Shown here piece after piece: positions 58,326 to 64,000 of a stretch of 64,000 bases of DNA. The translations under genes were made by a program, and so were the position numbers. A model generated the notes under the pieces. That model ran no database searches and had not been told where the DNA came from. It worked only from the letters and a program-made list of their open reading frames with translations. Positions within the stretch are counted from its first letter, which is position 1; each line of letters begins with the position of its first letter. Source of the DNA: Patescibacteria group bacterium (GTDB taxonomy: Bacteria > Patescibacteriota > Patescibacteriia > JAHIZJ01); assembly GCA_041661625.1 (NCBI GenBank), contig JBAZUB010000003.1, forward strand, positions 62,001 to 126,000, in the 5' to 3' direction.

Positions 58326-61300
58326 ATGGGAGGACCAATACCAAAAACTAACCAAAAATACTGGAGAGGCTTTGTGCTGGGAGCCGGCATCTGGTGTCTG
58401 CTGCTTTTGGCCGTTATTCTAGTCTGGCCGTACCGATTTGCCTGGGCGGCGACTTTTGACAGTAATACCGGTAGTGCTCTGGGCTTAGGTACGGTGCCGT
58501 TGGACCAGGTAGTACGGAACATTATCCGCTGGGCGCTGGGATTTTTGGGTCTGATCGCGGTGATTATGGTCATTTATGGCGGCTTTTTGTGGATGACCGC
58601 GGCGGGCAATGAGCAGCGGATCGAAAAGGCCAAGAAGATTATCATGGGCGCGATCATTGGCCTGGTTATAATATTGTTGTCTTTCGCCATAGTGCAGTTT
58701 GTATTTTTCGGTGTGACAAATTCTACCGGAAACGGAAATGACAATACTAACGGCGGCCCACCGCCGGATGGTGGTGATAGCGCTCAGTTCTATGTCCGGC
58801 TCGTCTCACCGCACGAGGATGAAGACAATGTTTCATTATGCCGCTTCGTTCAGGGCGTATTTAACCGCCAGATCAACCAATCGACTGGCGCACTGACACT
58901 GACCCAGGTGGACAATGGCCAAGCAGTCGCGGGCGCCATCACCTACCAGGATGGCAATAAGATAAAACTGGACCCGAGCGCCGATCTGGCTCCGCAAAAA
59001 CAATACCGCGCTTTAATACCCGACACAGTCGAGGATTCATCCGGCAATCAGCTGGATCAGCAGAAAGAGTGGTATTTTACGACCGGTTCCGAGTCGGATA
59101 ATGAGCCGCCGCGGGTATTTGATACCTGGCCCGATACGGGCGCGACGGATATCTGCCTGTCCACGCCGATTGTGGTCGAGTTTAATGAACCGATGGATCT
59201 GTCTACTCTGATTGTGGCCAATGTCACGGTCGCCGGTCCCGGCAACCCGCAGGTCAGGTCGGTGGATATTCCCAACGATCGCACAATGGCGATCACATTG
59301 AATTCGCCCTTGGAACCCAACCAGGATTACACGGTGACTTTAAACGGCGCGCCGGGGCATATTGCCGATGCCTGCGGTAATCCACTGGACGGTAATGGCG
59401 ACGGTACGGGCGGTGATAATTATGACTGGTCATTTACGACCGGCATTGGCGCTGATTGCGCCCCCAAGATCAACTCGATCAGCGGATCGGGCTACTATGA
59501 GACCGACGTGACGATCGAGGGCACGAATTTTACCAGCATTCCCACCACGACGGTGTTTAATAACGACGCTACGGCTTTTAATAACTGTTTCAATGCCAGC
59601 TATATTCCTAACGCGGTTTGTGTCAAAGAGTGGACTAATACGCGTATTAAAGTCACCCTACCGGCCAGCGGCGGCGCCAGCAACGGCGCCATCGACGGTC
59701 TGGTTAAGGTTAGGGTAGGTGCGCTGGAAAGCAACGGCAAGGATTTTGACGTCAAGGCGCCGCACGTCAGCCAGGTCAACCCGGCCAGCGGCGGACCGGG
59801 GCAATTCGTCACCATCACGGGAACAAATTTCGGCAGCAGCGCCGGCCGGGTGCTATTCCGCAAGACCGGTGATCCGGATATCGAGGGTGATCGGCCATCC
59901 TGCTCGTCTTGGTGGCAAAATGATCAGATTATTGTCAAAGTACCGGAAGGTTTCAGCCTCAATGACGTTACACAAATACAGATTGATACTTCGGGCAACC
60001 GCCGTTCCAATCTGGAAGATTTTCAAATAACGAACCAAGTTGGGCCGGGATTATGTTCGATCACCCCGGCTTGCGGTGGTGCGGATACTGATGTCACATT
60101 AATCGGCGAGGCATTAGGCGGCGCCGGCCAGCTGAAATTCGACGGTACAACGGCTGACACCACGGTCTGGACCGAAGGCCAGATCAAGGGCAAGGTACCG
60201 GATATCGCCGACAGCGTAAATCCTTATTCGGTCACCGCGACTGTCGGCGGACTGGTCAGCAATGGGCTGCCATTCCACAAACCCTGTGGAACCGGCGATG
60301 ATGGCGAACACCGCGCCTGCGCTGGCGCTACTTGTATCACCGCTTCCGGTGAGGCGCCCGATGAATGCGCTAACGACTCGCAATGTACCGGCACAAACAC
60401 TCACTCAGAATGCGCCGGCGCGATGTGCAACGTAGTTGATGGCGCGGGCGCCAATCAATGCGACACACCCGATGACTGTGATGGCGAACACCGGGCTTGT
60501 GCCGGTACCAGCTGTATAACCGTTTCGGGCGAAGCGGCCGACGAATGTACCGACGATTCGCAATGTACAGACGCGAATACCCACTCGGAATGCGCCGGCG
60601 CGATGTGCAACGTAGTTGATGGCGCGGGCGCCAATCAATGCGACACACCCGATGACTGTGATGGCGAACACCGGGCTTGTGCCGGCACAACCTGTATTAC
60701 CGCCTCAGGCGAAGCCCCAGACGAGTGTTCCAATGATTCCCAGTGCACCGACGCGAATACCCACTCGGAATGCGCCGGCGCGATGTGCAACGTAGTTGAT
60801 GGCGCGGGCGCCAATCAGTGTGCCGTGCCGGATGACTGTGCCGGATCGGGTACGGACTGCGACTCCGACCCTGCTACGCCGGCTTGCCAGCCAGGCGCCT
60901 GCCCTGTGGGAGAAACTTGCCGCGATACAGATTGCCGTTGTTGGGTATTGCCCTCCTATGCCTGCAGTACTACCCAGTGGAGCTGCACGCCCAATCCGGC
61001 GGGTTGCGCTGCTACGCAAGGATGTTTGAATGATTGTTCTTGCGCCGACAGGCCAACGTTGACGAGCAGCATTCCTGCGAATCTCAGTGTCGACATATGT
61101 CGCAATGTTCAGTTCAGCTGGACTTTTTCGGAGACAATGAGCGGTTCTTCGGCTGACAATGATGCTATTCAGCTAACGATCGATGGCGGAGCCGCGGCAG
61201 GTGCTGCATGCAGCGTGGACAAAGATTGCGCATCGGATAATTGCAGCAGCAATCTCTGTGTCGGCAGCGTAGTCAGGGGTAGCTACTCCCAGCCATCCGA

Positions 61301-62840
61301 TAAGCACAACATCTATGGAAACTTTGGCTTACTGGAGGCTGACACGGATTATCGAACCAAACTGCTGGGTTTGGCCAACGGTGTTTTGAGCACCGACGGT
61401 TTGGGTATGACCAGCGATGTCGAGTATACGTTCAAAACCTCCACCGCGATTTGTGATGTCAATCAAGTTAGGGTCGATCCGAGCAGTTGGCAATTTGTCC
61501 AGCGGGATGCCTCGAGGATGTTTACCGCTTCGGCTTACCATGGCGACCAGATGATCCTGTCCATTCCCGGTGTGTATGAATACAATTGGACTTGGTCAAC
61601 GGATGACGCCACGATTATAGTTGTCGGTCCGATCAATGTTGCGGCGACGGTGGGAACCATCCAAAACAAGAACGGCAGCACCCGAATCAACGCCAAGGCT
61701 TCCGTGACTACCCCCGGCAAGGAAAAGGAGGTTACCGGCCGGGCGGAAATACGGGTCAATATGTGCGAACACCCCTGGCCCGATCCGGGTGCCGGATTAT
61801 TCGTGCCATTTACCGATGCTGACACGCACTTTTCTTTCTGGTACTGCACTGACGATGGATTGCCGATGATTACAAATGTTACCAATGGATCCAGCGGTGC
61901 TGACCTAATCAAGGAATATTTCTTTAATGGTTTGCATGTCTGTGAGGGCGCGGCCAAAGCCTGCACGGTAGACGCGGATTGTGACGGCATGGCCTGCACG
62001 GTGCTGCCGGATGCGGTTGGCGTACGTGTAATGACGAACCCGAATAGTCAATCACCCAAACTTTGGTATGAAAAAAGATTACCCAATGAGCCGATCCCCA
62101 GCGGCGCCGAGCGGACCATTGATGGTTTTCAGTCCATTCGAGTCGGTCGGACTAGCTATGTCGATGCGGCTAATTCCTACTTTGATGGTGCCTGGCATAC
62201 TTATACCAATATTTATCTACTGTCCTTCAGTGAGAATTCGAAATCTGTAACCCAGGAGGTAGCCAACGCATTGATCGGGAACTGGAAATTTGTCACCAAT
62301 GCGGGTGTTGATTTTGGCGATTTTGCCAAACCCTGGCTGATACGTGACACCAAGCGGTTGGCCGACTTAGCCGATATTGAGCACTATCTGGACGATTATC
62401 GGGCTACCAGTAGCACCTATCCCAATCTGCAAGCCGGCAGCTATCTAACACGACGGTCCACTAGCGCCTGGCCATCATGGCAAGCTTCCTTGGGTAACGC
62501 ATTGGGCAAGGGATTGCCCACTGACCCGTTGAACTTGTTTTTGTACGGCTCCGGCCCGGGTACGTGTGAGGTGCCGCCGTATGATCACGATACCTGTTGG
62601 TGGGGCAATAAGACTCTGTACCCGACTGACGGTGGCCGGTTCACCTGCCAGGCCAACTCGCATGTTTATATGTACAATTTCGTTCCCGATCCGGCCGACC
62701 CCGCGCTCGATAAGTCCTATTTGTACACGATGCTAGAATATCCGCAATGGGGTGCGCTGGCACCAGCTAATCCATGTGCCGGTTTAGCCGATGGCTCTAG
62801 TTGCGCTTGCTTTAATTACACCAGAGAAGTCACACCATAA
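58326..62840 (+). CDS. Giant surface protein: VirB2-like membrane pair, Ig-like and IPT domains, Cys-rich repeats
   Basis: 1504 aa. Signal peptide (GIWCLLLLAVILVWPYRFAWA), then two hydrophobic helices (ALGFLGLIAVIMVIYGGFLWMTAAG; IMGAIIGLVIILLSFAIVQFVFFGV) like the TrbC/VirB2 pilin pairs that head many Patescibacteria proteins. Two SbsA-type Ig-like domains (about 155-250 and 260-350), IPT/TIG-like domains (about 360-650), and three near-identical Cys-rich repeats (about 660-840) follow, then further Ig-like and Cys-rich segments. Probably an anchored adhesin or pseudopilus-associated surface protein. The small downstream genes likely belong to the same surface system. Confidence 0.8.
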   Translation: MGGPIPKTNQKYWRGFVLGAGIWCLLLLAVILVWPYRFAWAATFDSNTGSALGLGTVPLDQVVRNIIRWALGFLGLIAVIMVIYGGFLWMTAAGNEQRIEKAKKIIMGAIIGLVIILLSFAIVQFVFFGVTNSTGNGNDNTNGGPPPDGGDSAQFYVRLVSPHEDEDNVSLCRFVQGVFNRQINQSTGALTLTQVDNGQAVAGAITYQDGNKIKLDPSADLAPQKQYRALIPDTVEDSSGNQLDQQKEWYFTTGSESDNEPPRVFDTWPDTGATDICLSTPIVVEFNEPMDLSTLIVANVTVAGPGNPQVRSVDIPNDRTMAITLNSPLEPNQDYTVTLNGAPGHIADACGNPLDGNGDGTGGDNYDWSFTTGIGADCAPKINSISGSGYYETDVTIEGTNFTSIPTTTVFNNDATAFNNCFNASYIPNAVCVKEWTNTRIKVTLPASGGASNGAIDGLVKVRVGALESNGKDFDVKAPHVSQVNPASGGPGQFVTITGTNFGSSAGRVLFRKTGDPDIEGDRPSCSSWWQNDQIIVKVPEGFSLNDVTQIQIDTSGNRRSNLEDFQITNQVGPGLCSITPACGGADTDVTLIGEALGGAGQLKFDGTTADTTVWTEGQIKGKVPDIADSVNPYSVTATVGGLVSNGLPFHKPCGTGDDGEHRACAGATCITASGEAPDECANDSQCTGTNTHSECAGAMCNVVDGAGANQCDTPDDCDGEHRACAGTSCITVSGEAADECTDDSQCTDANTHSECAGAMCNVVDGAGANQCDTPDDCDGEHRACAGTTCITASGEAPDECSNDSQCTDANTHSECAGAMCNVVDGAGANQCAVPDDCAGSGTDCDSDPATPACQPGACPVGETCRDTDCRCWVLPSYACSTTQWSCTPNPAGCAATQGCLNDCSCADRPTLTSSIPANLSVDICRNVQFSWTFSETMSGSSADNDAIQLTIDGGAAAGAACSVDKDCASDNCSSNLCVGSVVRGSYSQPSDKHNIYGNFGLLEADTDYRTKLLGLANGVLSTDGLGMTSDVEYTFKTSTAICDVNQVRVDPSSWQFVQRDASRMFTASAYHGDQMILSIPGVYEYNWTWSTDDATIIVVGPINVAATVGTIQNKNGSTRINAKASVTTPGKEKEVTGRAEIRVNMCEHPWPDPGAGLFVPFTDADTHFSFWYCTDDGLPMITNVTNGSSGADLIKEYFFNGLHVCEGAAKACTVDADCDGMACTVLPDAVGVRVMTNPNSQSPKLWYEKRLPNEPIPSGAERTIDGFQSIRVGRTSYVDAANSYFDGAWHTYTNIYLLSFSENSKSVTQEVANALIGNWKFVTNAGVDFGDFAKPWLIRDTKRLADLADIEHYLDDYRATSSTYPNLQAGSYLTRRSTSAWPSWQASLGNALGKGLPTDPLNLFLYGSGPGTCEVPPYDHDTCWWGNKTLYPTDGGRFTCQANSHVYMYNFVPDPADPALDKSYLYTMLEYPQWGALAPANPCAGLADGSSCACFNYTREVTP
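60411..60850 (+). repeat. 180-bp tandem coding repeats
   Basis: The word GCGCCGGCGCGATGTGCAAC recurs at about 60411, 60591 and 60771, with long stretches identical between copies, encoding HSECAGAMCNVVDGAGANQC plus a variable Cys-rich half. High DNA identity suggests recent expansion. Confidence 0.85.
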
Positions 62841-62842
62841 TT

Positions 62843-63475
62843 ATGCCAAACTCAACCAACCAGCCCAGTAGCGCGGAAGATATTTTTGCCCCAACCGATC
62901 CAGCCGGCACTCGAACTCCGTCCGTGCGTCCAACTCGGCGTCCGGCAGCACCTTATCATGACAGCCCCCTGCCACCGGTGCGCTCTGGTGGCTCTCGTAA
63001 TCGCACCATATACCTAACAATAATCGTGATCGTGGTAGTATTGGTTGTCGGCAGCATAGCGGGGTTGGCTTGGTGGAAAAATCGTTCCCAGACCAGCGCT
63101 AACGCCAGCAACCGAAACACCAATCAGCTAGTAAATCAGAATGCCAACTCTTCCATTGTTAATGTATCCAATCAGAACGCTAACGCAACAATCATCCCCA
63201 ATGTCAATGAGTCGACCAATGCTCCTGCCGACAGTGATCGCGATGGATTGTCGGATACGGAAGAGGCCAGTCTTGGCACAAATCCGCAATTGAGCGATAC
63301 TGATGGTGATGGCTTATCGGATCTTCGCGAAGTCAGGATCTATCATTCAGATCCTCTGGTATCAGATTCCGATGGCAACGGCGTTTCGGATGGCGACGAA
63401 GTATCAGCAGGTGATAATCCCACCGGCAGCGGCTCACTTTTTGATATTAGCAATAAGACCATAAATTCAAACTAA
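62843..63475 (+). CDS. Membrane-anchored protein with thrombospondin type 3 calcium repeats
   Basis: 210 aa. Cytoplasmic Pro-rich N-terminus, one helix (TIYLTIIVIVVVLVVGSIAGLAWW), an Asn/Ser/Thr-rich linker (about 85-130), then DxDxDGLxD calcium-binding repeats (DSDRDGLSDTEEASLGTNPQ; DTDGDGLSDLREV; DSDGNGVSDGDEV). Such repeats form rigid calcium-stabilised stalks on the cell surface. Starts two bases after the giant protein; likely cotranscribed. Confidence 0.85.
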   Translation: MPNSTNQPSSAEDIFAPTDPAGTRTPSVRPTRRPAAPYHDSPLPPVRSGGSRNRTIYLTIIVIVVVLVVGSIAGLAWWKNRSQTSANASNRNTNQLVNQNANSSIVNVSNQNANATIIPNVNESTNAPADSDRDGLSDTEEASLGTNPQLSDTDGDGLSDLREVRIYHSDPLVSDSDGNGVSDGDEVSAGDNPTGSGSLFDISNKTINSN

Positions 63476-64000
63476 TGCCCGACCAGTCACCATATACGAT
63501 GTCCAACAACCCAGCCCAGGGCATCAATAATACCGTCCCCGAAAATCCCACCGAGATTCGCGTGATGCCGGAACGGTTTTTAGCGCGCGGCGAGGCCAAA
63601 GGATCGAGTCGCATGCGTTGGTGGATATATGTCGTTATTTTGATTGTTGTCGCCGGTTTGATCGGCGCGGGTATATTGTTGTTGAATCGCATAGTGGTGA
63701 ATAATAATACGGCACCGTATCGAATCTGAATAACGCGGCTATTAACCAGAACAATAACGGCAACACGAACCTCAATACCAATAATTCTAATAACAATACC
63801 AATTCTGTAGTGACGATAAAGGAATTGTCCGATACACTGCTGAACAAGGCCGACCTAGGAGAGGGTTATGAAGCCTACCAAGAACTGAAAATCACTACCG
63901 ACACTGGCAGTATTGCTGGCGTAGCTTTGTCGCGCGCCCAACGCATTTTTACGCTTGAGGATACGAAATCTAACAGCGTCAGTATTACCATAAAAGTTAT
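63475..64000 (+). pseudogene. Frameshifted membrane-anchored protein, partial at window end
   Basis: The first frame (63475-63729) encodes a cytoplasmic Pro/Asn-rich start, one membrane helix (WWIYVVILIVVAGLIGAGILLL) and then NNNTAPYRI before a stop. The continuation is in another frame: from about 63708 the reading VSNLNNAAINQNNNGNTN leads through an Asn-rich linker into a soluble domain (SVVTIKELSDTLLNKADLGEGYEAYQELK) open to the window end. A single-base indel near 63708-63720 would join the two. The design matches the 62843 protein. Sequencing error, true pseudogene or recoding cannot be told apart here. Overlaps the previous stop by one base. Confidence 0.6.

Noticed and set aside
60300..60860. 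Direct repeats resembling a CRISPR array
   Set aside because: The 180-bp period is in frame within a long ORF and encodes a Cys-rich protein repeat; there are no short repeats with unique spacers.

Overview
The window looks like two different kinds of DNA joined at a tRNA gene. From about 23.8 kb rightwards it is a moderate-GC chromosome of a Candidate Phyla Radiation (Patescibacteria) type. The evidence is compact core genes (parAB, topA, dprA, mfd, pth, der, hisS, lepB, rpsU, yqeY), a VirB2-like hydrophobic pair fused to a huge Ig/IPT surface protein, and Asn/Thr-rich linkers in several exported proteins. TGA is used as a stop. No finer taxonomic claim can be made from the sequence alone.

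Positions 1-23.76 kb are GC-rich and look like the right part of an integrative, probably mobilizable, element. A large serine recombinase (22.2-23.8 kb) runs into the 3' end of tRNA-Leu(CAA). The element carries a second serine recombinase fused to two HTH domains, a VirD4/TraD-like coupling ATPase with a membrane partner, and a recombination module (DUF932, RadC, RecB-type nuclease, annealing-protein-like, two RuvC-fold proteins). It also has a regulator operon and two defence-like cargo operons: a CD-NTase with a DUF6602 nuclease (1.6-3.6 kb), and an overlapping four-gene set of a LAGLIDADG-like protein, an unknown protein and two DNA methyltransferases (10.1-15.5 kb). The far left end carries an exported NHL propeller with a C-terminal sorting-type domain, unusual for Patescibacteria.

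23.8-45.5 kb is mostly housekeeping: parAB behind a clear promoter, an O-antigen-ligase/TPR protein, topA-dprA, mfd, pth-der, an LCP protein, a flippase-like protein, tRNA-Val, lepB and hisS. Non-coding structure is rich here: a 30-bp perfect palindrome, REP-like palindromes beside both tRNAs, a promoter-driven structured region at 36.4 kb and a 155-bp inverted repeat at 32.9 kb.

45.56-54.5 kb is the most striking part: an integron-type cassette array without an integrase in view (CALIN-like), starting 70 bp after hisS. About sixteen mostly unknown small ORFs are separated by attC-like hairpin sites (left ...AAC-A-GCG, right CGC-AAAC-GTTRTRY). At least ten cassettes also have start and end sequences that are reverse complements over 18-80 bp, far beyond the usual 7-bp R box. 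Two sites have a gene lodged inside the hairpin loop, and a cassette methyltransferase has a close paralogue just outside the array at 55.9 kb.

54.5-64 kb returns to chromosomal genes: two NUDIX proteins, YdcF-like, HIT, rpsU, yqeY and a cluster of very large or membrane-anchored surface proteins, the last of which is frameshifted.
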